From: Bruticola sp004554425
GTDB lineage: Bacteria; Vulcanimicrobiota; Xenobia; Xenobiales; Xenobiaceae
DNA: 64,000 nucleotides
Direction of reading: 5' to 3'
NCBI GenBank assembly: GCA_958366945.1
Contig: CATXCY010000008.1
Coordinates: 1-64,000, forward strand
Both the position numbers and the translations under genes were made by a program. The notes below the pieces were generated by a model, which was given only the letters and a program-made list of their open reading frames with translations, was not told the DNA's origin and ran no database searches. Positions 8,673 to 17,612 of this stretch are shown in pieces. Positions within the stretch are counted from its first letter, which is position 1; every line of letters starts with the position of its first letter.

Positions 8673-9176
8673 CTAATCCAAAACTAAAGCGAACTTTTCT
8701 TGTAAACGCTGGCGAACTTCTTCAGAGACAAAATGGCTAACTTTTCCTCCTAAAGAAGCGATTTCACGCACAGCACTGGAGCTAACAAAAATATGCTCAG
8801 GAGAGCAAGCCAAAAAAATAGTCTCTATCCCAGGAGCCAAACTGCTATTTATAAGAGCCATATTAAATTCTGTTTCAAAGTCGGCAACTGAACGCAATCC
8901 GCGTACAATAAAGTCAGCTTGACGCTCTCTCATAAAATCGACCAACAAGCCCGAGAAAGAAGCAGTTACGACATTTGGCAAAGAAGATACACTTTGCTTT
9001 ATCATTTCTTCACGTTCCGCCAAAGTAAACAGTGAACGTTTATTGGGGTTGCGTACTACAGCTACAACCAATTCGTCCACCAACCGAGAAGCTCGACAAA
9101 TGATATCCAAATGGCCTTTAGTTGGAGGATCGAAACTGCCAGCATATACAGCACGGCGCAATTTATTATTACTCAT
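8673..9176 (-). CDS. coaD: Phosphopantetheine adenylyltransferase
   Basis: This enzyme makes dephospho-CoA from 4'-phosphopantetheine and ATP, the penultimate step of CoA synthesis. The 167-aa length is typical. The nucleotidyltransferase signature is YAGSFDPPTKGH (T19-x-G-H22), followed by VVRNPNKRSLFT, FIVRGLRSVADFETEF and the C-terminal VSSSAVREIASLGG motif. The ATG start lies seven bases after the stop of the UDP-glucose pyrophosphorylase gene, so they are cotranscribed. The acyl-CoA synthetase at the head of the same operon also uses CoA. Confidence 0.97.
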   Translation of the reverse strand: MSNNKLRRAVYAGSFDPPTKGHLDIICRASRLVDELVVAVVRNPNKRSLFTLAEREEMIKQSVSSLPNVVTASFSGLLVDFMRERQADFIVRGLRSVADFETEFNMALINSSLAPGIETIFLACSPEHIFVSSSAVREIASLGGKVSHFVSEEVRQRLQEKFALVLD

Positions 9177-9182
9177 AAAAAT

Positions 9183-10580
9183 CTAAAAATGGATTTCACC
9201 ATTAAGTACAGCTCCATCGGAAATAAATGTTTCCGAAGTAGCCGTTATCTTTACATCACCTTTACATTTTACATTTTTACCAAAAACAACTGGTCCTTCA
9301 ATAGAAAGTGAAGAGCAATCGCGTAAGCTAGGCACACCATAAGGCAACATATGATCAAAATCGTCTAAAGATGTAACTTCCGCAGGTAAAGAAATTAAAG
9401 GAAGAGCAAAATTTTCTCTGGTACAGTGAATAGAATAATCGCTATCTACCGAAAATAAATCAGAACGTACCAATATAAGGTCGCTGAGTCCTTTAACTGG
9501 CACAAAGCGACTGCGAGGTACTTCCAAAGCTTGAGCCTCTGGCCAAGAAGATATAATAGAGCCGCAAGCACTCTCAATTTGGTAAACTCGACAAGCTTTT
9601 CCTAAATTATCATAAAGAGTCTTAGTATTGCGAATTACAGGTAAATCGAGCAATCCACCTTGAGAGACAATCAACTTATACAAAGCTTCCGCGTCAAACC
9701 ACAAATTGTTGGTATTGAAATAGTGATAACGCTCAATATCAGCAAAATATTCACGTTCTTCCGGCTTACACATGGCCGACTCGCGCAAAACAAACGAACC
9801 ATAGACATCTCTGGCTAAATGGCCACCCTTGCGATCGGCGGCACAACGTCTGGAAACTTCCATTACCATAGGATAACCATGACTGGCCATCCATTCTGGA
9901 ATGCGCATATCCAAACTAGCTCCCAAATTATCTATATTGGAAACGAAAATATATTTGATGCCACGAGAGAGTAATTCAACCAGCAAACCGCTGACAAAAA
10001 GTGACAAATAAAGATCGCCATGGCCTGGAGGGCACCACTCACTCAAAGGATCCGTAGCTGAAACATAAGGAGTTAGAGAATCTGCTTGAATGCGAGGCAC
10101 ACGAGATTGGACAATTTCTACAGCTACTGGTTGTTCCAACAAGCCCAAATAGCTCATCAAACTTTTCATAGTTTGTGAGCTAGTGTTAAAGCTGTTCATT
10201 AAAATAAGAGGTAAAGCTTTACTGCCCAACTTTTCGCGCTTGCTCAAAATTTGACGCACGGTCAAATCCAAAAAAGACAACTGACCATGCGCTGTTACCA
10301 AAGACTTAGGGCCTCCCTCCAGCCCCATAGTGGTAGCTAAACCTCCGTTAAGCTTGATAATGGCACAGGCATTGAGCAATTCTTCACGGCGTTCTTCACT
10401 CAAAGGAGACAACTGGCTAAAAGTAGGTAATGTTCCCACCGGTGCAATTTCGTATTCACCGATAAAGCAGCCCTTAGAGCTAAAAGCCTTCACACAATTG
10501 CGTCTAAAAGCTTCGATTTGTATATCCGAAGCTTCAATGTCTCTCATTTTCAAAGCGAAAGGCATAAAGTTCAAGGGCAC
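9183..10580 (-). CDS. UTP-glucose-1-phosphate uridylyltransferase, eukaryote-type UDPGP family
   Basis: The 465-aa protein has the UDPGP-family nucleotide-binding loop LNGGLATTMGLEGGPKSL (about 77-94), the downstream LILMNSFNTSSQT and QSRVPRIQ motifs, WCPPGHGDLY, and FVSNIDNLGASLD. These are hallmarks of eukaryote-like UGPases, not of the shorter bacterial GalU. The last ~60 residues look like a left-handed beta-helix tail (VVFGKNVKCKGDVKI). The reaction is UTP plus glucose-1-phosphate to UDP-glucose; related AGX-type enzymes use GlcNAc-1-phosphate. The GTG start at 10580 has only a weak Shine-Dalgarno; ATG at 10565 is an alternative. MalQ elsewhere in the window also fits glucan metabolism. 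Confidence 0.88.
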   Translation of the reverse strand: MPLNFMPFALKMRDIEASDIQIEAFRRNCVKAFSSKGCFIGEYEIAPVGTLPTFSQLSPLSEERREELLNACAIIKLNGGLATTMGLEGGPKSLVTAHGQLSFLDLTVRQILSKREKLGSKALPLILMNSFNTSSQTMKSLMSYLGLLEQPVAVEIVQSRVPRIQADSLTPYVSATDPLSEWCPPGHGDLYLSLFVSGLLVELLSRGIKYIFVSNIDNLGASLDMRIPEWMASHGYPMVMEVSRRCAADRKGGHLARDVYGSFVLRESAMCKPEEREYFADIERYHYFNTNNLWFDAEALYKLIVSQGGLLDLPVIRNTKTLYDNLGKACRVYQIESACGSIISSWPEAQALEVPRSRFVPVKGLSDLILVRSDLFSVDSDYSIHCTRENFALPLISLPAEVTSLDDFDHMLPYGVPSLRDCSSLSIEGPVVFGKNVKCKGDVKITATSETFISDGAVLNGEIHF

Positions 10581-10628
10581 AGCTCAATTCTCACTTTCTT
10601 TGAATTAACCAATAAACCGGATACTTTT

Positions 10629-12422
10629 TTAGCCAGCACTATGGGCCAATTTCTGATAAGTAGCGTCAAAGGAGTCCATAGAAGCGATTAAATCGTGATA
10701 ACGCTCTAAAATAATCTTACGACGCAATTTCAAAGTTGGAGTAAGTTCACCACTTTGAATAGTAAAGGGATGAGTGAGCAAGGCAATACGCTGAATACGC
10801 TCATGCTTAGCCACATCGCTGAGTAAATCGTCTATAGTCGACTTAACAAAGTTGACAATTTCAGGATAGTCGACCAGTTCTTCTCTAGAGGAAAAAGCTA
10901 GACCGATTTTCTTAGCATATTCTTCCAATTTTGCGAAATTGGGGACTAATAAAGCACCTACCCAAGAGCGACCTTCACCTATAATAGCAGCTTGCTCAAT
11001 CAAGGGCGAAAGGGCCAAACGAGATTCTAAATATTGAGGTGCCACATACTTGCCAGTGGAAGTGCGAATCATATCCTTAATGCGATCGGTTATGCACAAA
11101 TAGCCATTGGGAGCGAAACATCCTACATCACCAGTGCGGAAGAAACCATCTTCGGTGAAAGAAGCTTTAGTCTCTTCCGGCTTTTTGTAATAGCCAACCA
11201 TAACGCTATCGCCGCGCACCTGGATTTCGTTATCCTTGCCTAAGCGAATTTCTATGCCCTCCATAGGCAAACCGACCATGCCAGGAACGCTTCGTCCTAC
11301 AGGAGTAGAAGAAATAGTGGCAGTCGTCTCAGTCATACCGTAACCGTTGTTGATGAAAATACCACAAGCGCGGAAAAATTCGTGTACTGAAGCGGTTAAA
11401 GAAGCGCTGCCAACGACAAGATGTTTAATATGACCACCGAAAACGTGGCGCACTTTGGAAAAGACCAACTTATCGGCGACTTTGTTGCGCATACGCAACC
11501 AAAGCCCTGGCTTTTTGCCTTCCAGCAATTCTTTTTGGTATTGACAACCAACCTTGATGCACTTATCAACAATGCCTTGCATAGCTTTAGAGCGCTGAGC
11601 AAATTTTTCGTGAATAGCCGTATAAATTTTTTCCAAAATACGAGGAACTACGCAAATTACCGACGGAGCAGCATAAGGAAGCAAACGAATAATTTCTGGA
11701 GAAGGCTTACAGTAGTAGTAAGTCATGCCCCAAGTATATTGAATAGCCGACCAGCCGCGCTCAAAGACGTGACTTAAGGGCAACATACAAAAAGAACGAT
11801 CCTGATCGGTAAGATCAGGCAACCTGTCGCGATGGCGCAAAATTTGGTAAACAATATTGCCATGAGTGAGCATAGCCCCACGCACAGCTCCCGTTGTACC
11901 AGAAGTATATACTATAGTCCAAAGATCATCAGCTTTAGTATTGGCCACTTTAGCCGACCAGTCGGGTCGCACTTCTACATTGACAAAGTCGGAATATTTC
12001 TGGCATTTGGGATGTTCACCCTCAATAATTACTACATGACCAAGATTTTCCACAGCTCCGAAAAGCAAATCGGCCAGCTCAGCATTACCTACAAAAGTTA
12101 ATTTAGGAGCCGTCTCAGTGAAAATCTGGCGCACAGCCTCAACCGAACAAGTTGCATGTACAGCTACAGTAACAGCTTTGGCAGCCATGCATCCATAATC
12201 TATTTCATGCCATTGTGGACAGTTGGGAGCGTAAACGGCTACCAAATCACCAGGTGCCAAACCAAAGTTCAAAACGGCTGAAGCGGCTTTGCTAATATTG
12301 GTAAGAAACTGAGTCCAAGAGACTTTTTCCCAATGGTCGTCGCGATAAACTTCGTAAGCGGAACGTTCTTTATATTTTTCGGCATTAGCAATGATGCCAC
12401 TCATAAACGGAGCGTAACTCAA
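10629..12422 (-). CDS. Long-chain acyl-CoA synthetase (AMP-forming)
   Basis: This ANL-superfamily adenylating enzyme has the P-loop YTSGTTGAVRGAMLTHGN, the A5-type motif NNGYGMTETTA, the hinge motif TGDVGCFAPNGYLCITDRIKDMI and the later TSTGKYVAPQYLES. The arrangement matches FadD15/FACS-like enzymes that activate long-chain fatty acids to acyl-CoA. The start is TTG at 12422, giving 597 aa: TAGGAGA sits seven bases upstream and the protein then begins MSYAPFMSGIIANAEKY. An upstream TTG at 12467 has no Shine-Dalgarno. It is probably the first gene of the operon with the UGPase gene and coaD. Confidence 0.92.
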   Translation of the reverse strand: MSYAPFMSGIIANAEKYKERSAYEVYRDDHWEKVSWTQFLTNISKAASAVLNFGLAPGDLVAVYAPNCPQWHEIDYGCMAAKAVTVAVHATCSVEAVRQIFTETAPKLTFVGNAELADLLFGAVENLGHVVIIEGEHPKCQKYSDFVNVEVRPDWSAKVANTKADDLWTIVYTSGTTGAVRGAMLTHGNIVYQILRHRDRLPDLTDQDRSFCMLPLSHVFERGWSAIQYTWGMTYYYCKPSPEIIRLLPYAAPSVICVVPRILEKIYTAIHEKFAQRSKAMQGIVDKCIKVGCQYQKELLEGKKPGLWLRMRNKVADKLVFSKVRHVFGGHIKHLVVGSASLTASVHEFFRACGIFINNGYGMTETTATISSTPVGRSVPGMVGLPMEGIEIRLGKDNEIQVRGDSVMVGYYKKPEETKASFTEDGFFRTGDVGCFAPNGYLCITDRIKDMIRTSTGKYVAPQYLESRLALSPLIEQAAIIGEGRSWVGALLVPNFAKLEEYAKKIGLAFSSREELVDYPEIVNFVKSTIDDLLSDVAKHERIQRIALLTHPFTIQSGELTPTLKLRRKIILERYHDLIASMDSFDATYQKLAHSAG

Positions 12423-12541
12423 TTCGTCTTCTCCTAAAATACAACCCACCCCTAAGCTATCCCCCAAAACAGCACAAAATTGCCTACTTAATAATCGGTA
12501 TAAAAAGCAAAATTATCAAGCCTAAACTTCTCGCCCAAGGC

Positions 12542-13081
12542 TTACTTGCTTTCGACTACTTCCGGCAATTGCACTTCACGATAAGAATTAGCTAAAAGTA
12601 CCTTATCTTCGTGAATTTTATTTTCATACTCAGCAGTTTCCTGAGCTAATTTGCTAGTTTTACTCTTAAGCTCGGCCAAAGCTTTAGCATCAACAGCCTG
12701 CCCTGGGCGATAATTTTTTTCCAAGAAATCGGCCAACACTTTGCAATGCTCTAAACGATTTTGCAAAGCCCCTTGATAATGAATGCGCATACTTTGACAA
12801 GGCTTAGGACAATTGGCCCCTTCGATAGCTTGAATAGTATCTTTTAAGCGCGCACTCTGAGCTTTAAGCGCTTTCGTCAACTCGTCGCGCTGTTGCTCAG
12901 TTATATCTGTATCTATTTCGGAAGTTATCTTGCCTATATCGTAGGCATCGGCCTCTACTCTGCGTTCGTATACTGTCATTTGAGAAACGTACATATTAAC
13001 AGTCTGTCCCTCAGACATACCACAAGCCCAGCAAGACACAGCCACAATGCCTAAAGCCAGCCAAACCTTCAAACTTCTCAT
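12542..13081 (-). CDS. Exported helical protein, possible lipoprotein
   Basis: I do not recognise a family. The protein is about 179 aa from ATG 13081; a TTG at 13096 would add five residues and neither has a strong Shine-Dalgarno. It begins with a basic residue pair and a hydrophobic core (WLALGIVAVSCWACG). The two Cys near the end of the core could be a poor lipobox, or the site may be ordinary signal peptidase cleavage. The mature part is mostly charged helix/coiled coil with a CPKPC motif near the middle. It lies 120 bases upstream of the acyl-CoA synthetase gene on the same strand. Confidence 0.55.
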   Translation of the reverse strand: MRSLKVWLALGIVAVSCWACGMSEGQTVNMYVSQMTVYERRVEADAYDIGKITSEIDTDITEQQRDELTKALKAQSARLKDTIQAIEGANCPKPCQSMRIHYQGALQNRLEHCKVLADFLEKNYRPGQAVDAKALAELKSKTSKLAQETAEYENKIHEDKVLLANSYREVQLPEVVESK

Positions 13082-13388
13082 CTTAAAAAAACCCAATAAA
13101 TAAAATACGCCACTGTCAAAAAACCTGTAAATATAAAACAGGCGCAGTGCTGCGGTGTTTTTCTAGCAAGACAAAGTCAAAGCCTTTTTTTCGCACAATT
13201 AAGCGAAAATTGCTTGACTCGACCAGACTTAATTAAAGTTGCTCAAAAGATAGACAAAAACCAAAAAGCCTGAGAGCATAACAACTCTCAGGCTCTTCAG
13301 TTATAAGACGTTCTATTCAAGTGCCGCTCTACAAGTTGAAGAACTCAAAAGCGGCAGCGCTTGAACTTTACTTTTAGACGAATCAGAA
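13082..13388. other. 307-base intergenic region with groEL terminator
   Basis: Between the small exported protein gene and groEL I see only the terminator at 13267-13294. The rest is A+T-rich with a repeated AAAACC/CAGGCG-type texture and no convincing gene. Confidence 0.5.
13267..13294 (-). terminator. groEL intrinsic terminator
   Basis: A perfect 10-bp stem (AGCCTGAGAG/CTCTCAGGCT) with an 8-base loop is followed on the minus strand by TTTTTGG. It lies about 95 bases past the groEL stop. Confidence 0.85.
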
Positions 13389-15035
13389 CTAGAAGTCCAT
13401 TCCGCCCATGCCACCGGGCATACCGCCAGGCATACCAGCTGCAGCAGCGGGATCAGCCTTCTGAGGCTTCTCGGCGATAAGGGTCTCGGTGGTGAGAACC
13501 ATAGCGGCGATAGAAGCAGCATTCTGCAAAGCGGAGCGGGTAACTTTCACGGGGTCGATGATACCGTTAGCAACCATATCTTTGAACTCGCGGTTCAAAG
13601 CGTCGTAACCGATAGGAGCGTCGGCTTCTTTTACCTTCTCGACAATGACGGAGCCCTCTACACCAGCATTGGTGGCGATTAAACGCAAAGGCTCAACCAA
13701 AGCTTGGCGGATAATATCTACGGCCACTTGCTGGTCACCTTCGAGCTTAATTTCATCCAAAACGGGCAAAGCTCTGATGAAAGCGGTACCGCCACCAGGG
13801 ATAATACCTTCTTCGACAGCAGCACGAGTAGCGGAAAGAGCATCTTCCAAGCGGTGTTTCTTCTCACGCAACTCAGTTTCGGTAGCAGCACCCACGCGAA
13901 TAACAGCTACGCCACCAGCTAATTTAGCTAAGCGCTCTTGCAATTTCTCACGATCGTAATCGGAATCGCTCTCGGCGATCTGGTGACGAATTTGGTCAAT
14001 ACGAGCTTTAATAGCTTCAGCGTCGCCGCGACCTTCCACAATGGTGGTGTCATCTTTAGTGATCTTGACGCGAACAGCGCTACCCAGAGACTCGAGGCCG
14101 ACATTTTCGAGTTTGAGACCGATTTCTTCGCTGACAACCTGAGCGCCGGTAAGGATAGCGATATCCTTAAGCATCTCTTTACGTCTGTCACCGAAACCAG
14201 GAGCCTTAACAGCAGCGATATTCAATACACCGCGCAACTTGTTGACTACCAAAGTAGCCAAAGCTTCGCCTTCGATATCTTCAGCGATAATCAAGAGAGG
14301 ACGACCGGAGCGGGAAACATTTTCCAAAAGATGTACGATATCGTTGATAGCGGAGATCTTCTTCTCGACGATCAAGATGAAAGGATCTTCCAAAATGGCT
14401 TCCATGCGGTCGGAGTCGGTTACGAAGTAAGGAGAGATGTAACCTTTATCAAACTGCATACCTTCGACATGCTCGAGACCGGTGTGCATGGTCTTGGACT
14501 CTTCAACGGTAATAACGCCGTCTTTACCTACTTTATCCATAGCCTCAGCAATGAGCTGACCGATCTTCTTGTCGTTATTGGCGGAAATAGTAGCGGCCTG
14601 GGCAATGGCTTCGGTAGTTTCTACGGGTACAGCCATAGCTTTAATAGCTTCGACAACGCGCTCGACTACTTGCTCAATACCACGCTTAATGAACATAGGG
14701 TTGGCACCGGCGGTGACGTTCTTCATACCGGCGTGAACCATAGCCTGAGCCAAAACGGTGGCGGTGGTAGTACCGTCGCCGGCGATGTCGTTGGTCTTGG
14801 AAGCGACTTCACGAACTAACTGAGCGCCCATATTTTCGAACATATCGGGGAGCTCGATATCTTTAGCAATAGTTACGCCGTCATTGGTAATGGTAGGAGA
14901 GCCGAACTTTTTGTCAAGCACGACATTGCGTCCACGCGGCCCTAAGGTTACGCGTACGGCGTTAGCCAAAGCATCGACGCCCTTTTCCAAAGCTTTGCGG
15001 GCTTCCTGACCATAAATAATCATCTTAGCTGCCAT
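13389..15035 (-). CDS. groL: Chaperonin GroEL
   Basis: This is the 60-kDa chaperonin that folds proteins with GroES in an ATP-driven double ring. It is 548 aa from ATG 15035, which has GAGG upstream; a longer frame to 15092 has no support. It has ATP-site motifs VTLGPRGRNVVLDK and AGDGTTTATVLAQ, the apical IIAEDIEGEALATLVVNK, and the C-terminal tail GGMPGGMGGMDF. Codon use leans to C-ending codons, as expected for a highly expressed gene. It is 200 bases downstream of groES, an unusually long and structured spacer. Confidence 0.99.
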   Translation of the reverse strand: MAAKMIIYGQEARKALEKGVDALANAVRVTLGPRGRNVVLDKKFGSPTITNDGVTIAKDIELPDMFENMGAQLVREVASKTNDIAGDGTTTATVLAQAMVHAGMKNVTAGANPMFIKRGIEQVVERVVEAIKAMAVPVETTEAIAQAATISANNDKKIGQLIAEAMDKVGKDGVITVEESKTMHTGLEHVEGMQFDKGYISPYFVTDSDRMEAILEDPFILIVEKKISAINDIVHLLENVSRSGRPLLIIAEDIEGEALATLVVNKLRGVLNIAAVKAPGFGDRRKEMLKDIAILTGAQVVSEEIGLKLENVGLESLGSAVRVKITKDDTTIVEGRGDAEAIKARIDQIRHQIAESDSDYDREKLQERLAKLAGGVAVIRVGAATETELREKKHRLEDALSATRAAVEEGIIPGGGTAFIRALPVLDEIKLEGDQQVAVDIIRQALVEPLRLIATNAGVEGSVIVEKVKEADAPIGYDALNREFKDMVANGIIDPVKVTRSALQNAASIAAMVLTTETLIAEKPQKADPAAAAGMPGGMPGGMGGMDF

Positions 15036-15070
15036 AATTTTTTCCTCTTTTCGAATATGAACAAAACTTT

Positions 15071-15177
15071 GCGGCTGAAAGCAGTCAACCACTCCTTGGA
15101 GTAGTTCCTCCCCTCTATAGACACATCCGGATAAAAACTGACATGTACCGTCCCCTTCCTATCTATTGTTCAGCCGC
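15071..15177 (-). promoter_or_regulatory. Structured groES-groEL intercistronic leader
   Basis: Two 9-base arms, GCGGCTGAA at 15071-15079 and TTCAGCCGC at 15169-15177, can pair and enclose ~90 bases that include a short hairpin (CCACTCC/GGAGTAG at 15089-15104). The structure ends about 35 bases before the groEL start codon. It may affect RNA processing, stability or translation of groEL; this is inference. Confidence 0.4.
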
Positions 15178-15188
15178 TTCTTGATGAA

Positions 15189-15213
15189 GTCGCACCCCTA
15201 TTGAGAGTGCGTC
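15189..15213. promoter_or_regulatory. Degenerate CIRCE-like inverted repeat
   Basis: On the minus strand GACGCACTC and GGGTGCGAC flank a 7-base spacer. The core GCACTC/GGGTGC resembles the CIRCE operator of HrcA (TTAGCACTC-N9-GAGTGCTAA), but the spacer is two bases short and the outer bases differ. It lies just after groES, not upstream of it, so an HrcA role is doubtful. Confidence 0.25.
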
Positions 15214-15235
15214 TCCCAGAAAAAATACCTAAGCT

Positions 15236-15529
15236 TTAGGCTAAAACACCCATAATCTCGCGCTGGTCGACGATTACATATTCTTGGCCGTCAAGCTTAA
15301 TCTCGGTGCCAGAGTATTTGCCCAGCAAAACGGTCTGGCCGACTTCCACTTCCATATGGTTGCGCTTGCCATTGTCGAGCAACTTGCCGGAACCTACGGC
15401 TACGACTTCGCATTTCATGGGCTTTTCCTGAGCGCTCTCGGGAATGTAAATACCACCGGCAGTCTTTTGCTCGGAAGCGAGGCGCTTCACCACAACGCGA
15501 TCACCTAACGGTCTAATAGTCAAAGCCAT
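15236..15529 (-). CDS. groS: Co-chaperonin GroES
   Basis: The 97-aa heptameric lid of GroEL has the typical start MALTIRPLGDRVVVKR, a mobile loop with TAGGIYIPESAQEKP, the VVAVGSGK strand, and the ending YVIVDQREIMGVLA. The ATG has a strong GGAGG Shine-Dalgarno. It is first in the groES-groEL operon. Confidence 0.98.
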   Translation of the reverse strand: MALTIRPLGDRVVVKRLASEQKTAGGIYIPESAQEKPMKCEVVAVGSGKLLDNGKRNHMEVEVGQTVLLGKYSGTEIKLDGQEYVIVDQREIMGVLA

Positions 15530-15556
15530 ATCTAACCTCCAAAAAGCCTTTTTCCT

Positions 15557-15574
15557 TTCGGTGAGCTCACCGAA
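15557..15574. promoter_or_regulatory. Perfect 18-bp palindrome in groES leader
   Basis: TTCGGTGAGCTCACCGAA is a perfect dyad 28 bases before the groES start codon. It could be an operator for a dimeric repressor, since no CIRCE is present. It has no central loop, so it suits DNA binding better than an RNA hairpin. Confidence 0.4.
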
Positions 15575-15764
15575 TCTACAGGAAGAGACTTATTATCTTC
15601 ATAAAAATGGCCCCCTCAGTAGTAAGGGCCGTAAATCTTTTAACGCCAAACTATTACGAACCGCACTAGGCCTTCCCCTGCCAAAATTTTTTTCCGTCTG
15701 TTAGATGTGCATTAGAAATTTTCTGGCTATATGTCAGCAGCGCCATCCACAAAAGAATAAAAAC

Positions 15765-15805
15765 AAGCGCCTTCTTGACTATTTTAATAGTCGAAGAAGG
15801 CGCTT
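15765..15805 (-). terminator. Terminator after the M32 carboxypeptidase gene
   Basis: A long stem AAGCGCCTTCTT/AAGAAGGCGCTT continues as GACTATT/AATAGTC with one bulged base. On the minus strand it is followed by a T-rich stretch (GTTTTTATTC). Confidence 0.8.
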
Positions 15806-15851
15806 GCCATAGCTTAAGTTAAACTTTCGGCGCTTAGCCTCCAAAATTTAA

Positions 15852-17399
15852 CTATAAGTTATAGAGAGCACTGTATTTATTTTCTAAATAATCGACAAAA
15901 GGACCGGCTTCCAGTTGCTTTCCTGTAGCTACCTTAAGCAATTCTGTAGGATAGAGGCGCTGTCCATAAACATAGATATGATCGTGTAACCAATTGCGAA
16001 CAGTTCCCAACTGACCGTGACGCAAAACTTCATCAGTATCGCCAACATCTTTTTTGAGAGCTTGCCAAGTTTGAGCGCCAATCAAATTGCCCAAAGCATA
16101 AGCAGGGAAATAGCCAAATAAGCCTGACGACCAGTGTACGTCTTGTAAGCAACCTTCAGTATCTGTATCGGGAACTATGCCCAAATAGTCAGACATGGCA
16201 CTATTCCAAACTTCAGGCAAATCTTTCACTTTCAAAGAGCCTTCAATAAGAGCTTTTTCCAATTCAAAGCGCAACATGATATGCAAGCTGTAAGTAACTT
16301 CGTCAGCTTCAGTACGTATAAAGGAAGGAGTGACGTAGTTGACGGCTTTGTAGAACTCTTCTAAATCGACGCCAGCAGTTTGGGCCGGGAAATAAGACTT
16401 AAAGACCGGGTAGTAAAATTCCCAAAAAGCTTTACTGCGACCGATAATATTTTCCCATAAGCGAGACTCACTCTCATGGACGGCCATGCTGGCTCCACCT
16501 TCCAAAGGAGTGTGAGTCCATTCGCTCGGAGAGCCTTGCTCGTAAAGGGCGTGACCAGTTTCGTGTAAAGCTGTAAACATAGCTTTGGTGACGGCTTGTT
16601 CACTAAAATTGTTAGTTACACGCACATCTCTAGTGGAAAATGAGCAACAGAAAGGATGAATAACATCATCCACTTTGCCGCGCGTCCAATCATAGCCCAT
16701 ATCGTTCATAAGACGATGGCAAAAACGGCGTTGCAATTCTATAGGATAGATCTTATTGATTACGCGCAATTGAGGCTGTTTAGCTTTAGCGATACGACTT
16801 ACTAAGCTAACTAAACTGCCGCGCAATTGACCAAACACTTTGCTCACTTGTGAGGTAGTTAAACCTGGCTCATAAACATCAAGCAAAGCGTCGTAGATAT
16901 GCTCTTTATAACCCAAAGCTTCGGCCTTGGCGCGACAAAGTTCGACAACACGCTCCAGAGGCTCGCGGAAAGAGGCAAAATCGTTATTTTGACGAGCTTT
17001 CATCCAAACGCTTTGGGCTTTGGAACAAGCAGCAGTTAAAGCAGAAGCGACAGAAGCTGGCACTTTGGAATTATTGTCGGCATTGCGTCTAACTTTACGT
17101 AACAAATCGGCTTTAACATCCAAATTATGTAAATCGTAAGGAGAAGACGACTTCACTTCAAAGCCGGATTTTTTCTCTTCGGCAAGTTCTTCTTCGGAAG
17201 CTTTAATAAGATGCAAATACTCTTCCGAAGTAGAAAGCTGATGAGACAATTCGGAGACGACTCCCATTTGATCGGCACGAGCTTCATCGGCTCCAATGGG
17301 CATACCGGTCTCTAAATCCCAGGTCAGAAGTTCCAAAATTTCGTTTAAACAAGTTATTTCTTTAATCTTTTTTAAAAGTTGTTCGTAGGCTTGGCCCAT
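15852..17399 (-). CDS. M32-family metallocarboxypeptidase
   Basis: The 515-aa protein matches thermostable carboxypeptidase 1 (Taq type). It is all-helical with the zinc motif HETGHALYEQ (around residue 280), the downstream HESESRLWEN motif providing the third ligand, and the substrate motifs IRTEADEVTYSLHI and GIVPDTDTEGCLQDVHW. The enzyme removes C-terminal residues from peptides in the cytosol. The start is ATG 17399 with AGGAG upstream. The gene is monocistronic, with its own terminator and a 213-base gap behind it. Confidence 0.95.
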   Translation of the reverse strand: MGQAYEQLLKKIKEITCLNEILELLTWDLETGMPIGADEARADQMGVVSELSHQLSTSEEYLHLIKASEEELAEEKKSGFEVKSSSPYDLHNLDVKADLLRKVRRNADNNSKVPASVASALTAACSKAQSVWMKARQNNDFASFREPLERVVELCRAKAEALGYKEHIYDALLDVYEPGLTTSQVSKVFGQLRGSLVSLVSRIAKAKQPQLRVINKIYPIELQRRFCHRLMNDMGYDWTRGKVDDVIHPFCCSFSTRDVRVTNNFSEQAVTKAMFTALHETGHALYEQGSPSEWTHTPLEGGASMAVHESESRLWENIIGRSKAFWEFYYPVFKSYFPAQTAGVDLEEFYKAVNYVTPSFIRTEADEVTYSLHIMLRFELEKALIEGSLKVKDLPEVWNSAMSDYLGIVPDTDTEGCLQDVHWSSGLFGYFPAYALGNLIGAQTWQALKKDVGDTDEVLRHGQLGTVRNWLHDHIYVYGQRLYPTELLKVATGKQLEAGPFVDYLENKYSALYNL

Positions 17400-17540
17400 T
17401 TTACTACTCCTCTTGAACTGAAGAACGGCCCTATCTTTGCCTTTAATTTCAATAAAAAAGCCAACGTTGGCCCATTCGACAGCTAAGCTGATACTATAAA
17501 TTGTTGATTAAACAGTACTGCCCAGGGCTACTTTAGCAAA

Positions 17541-17575
17541 AAAGCGGCAGCGCTCTCAGGCGGCCTGCCGCCTTT
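17541..17575 (-). terminator. Terminator after the family B polymerase gene
   Basis: AAAGCGGCAG pairs with CTGCCGCCTTT (one bulge) and is followed on the minus strand by TTTTTTGC. It is about 40 bases past the polymerase stop codon. Confidence 0.75.
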
Positions 17576-17612
17576 CGACATAGCCTCTCTAAAAGCTCCT
17601 AAGCTGAACAGT

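Larger units (their letters stand above)
15530..15851. other. 322-base intergenic region upstream of groES
   Basis: It holds the 18-bp palindrome at 15557-15574 and the terminator of the M32 carboxypeptidase gene at 15765-15805. The groES promoter should be between them on the minus strand; GATAATAAG near 15595 is a possible -10 region, but I see no clear -35 box. There is no canonical CIRCE element and no gene. Confidence 0.5.

Noticed and set aside
13938..14819. Long plus-strand ORF (293 codons) antisense to groEL
   Set aside because: It mirrors the codon bias of a highly expressed gene on the other strand, with no Shine-Dalgarno and no recognisable family.
15189..15213. True CIRCE operator
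   Set aside because: The spacer is two bases short, outer bases differ and it lies downstream of groES. Kept only as a weak CIRCE-like repeat.
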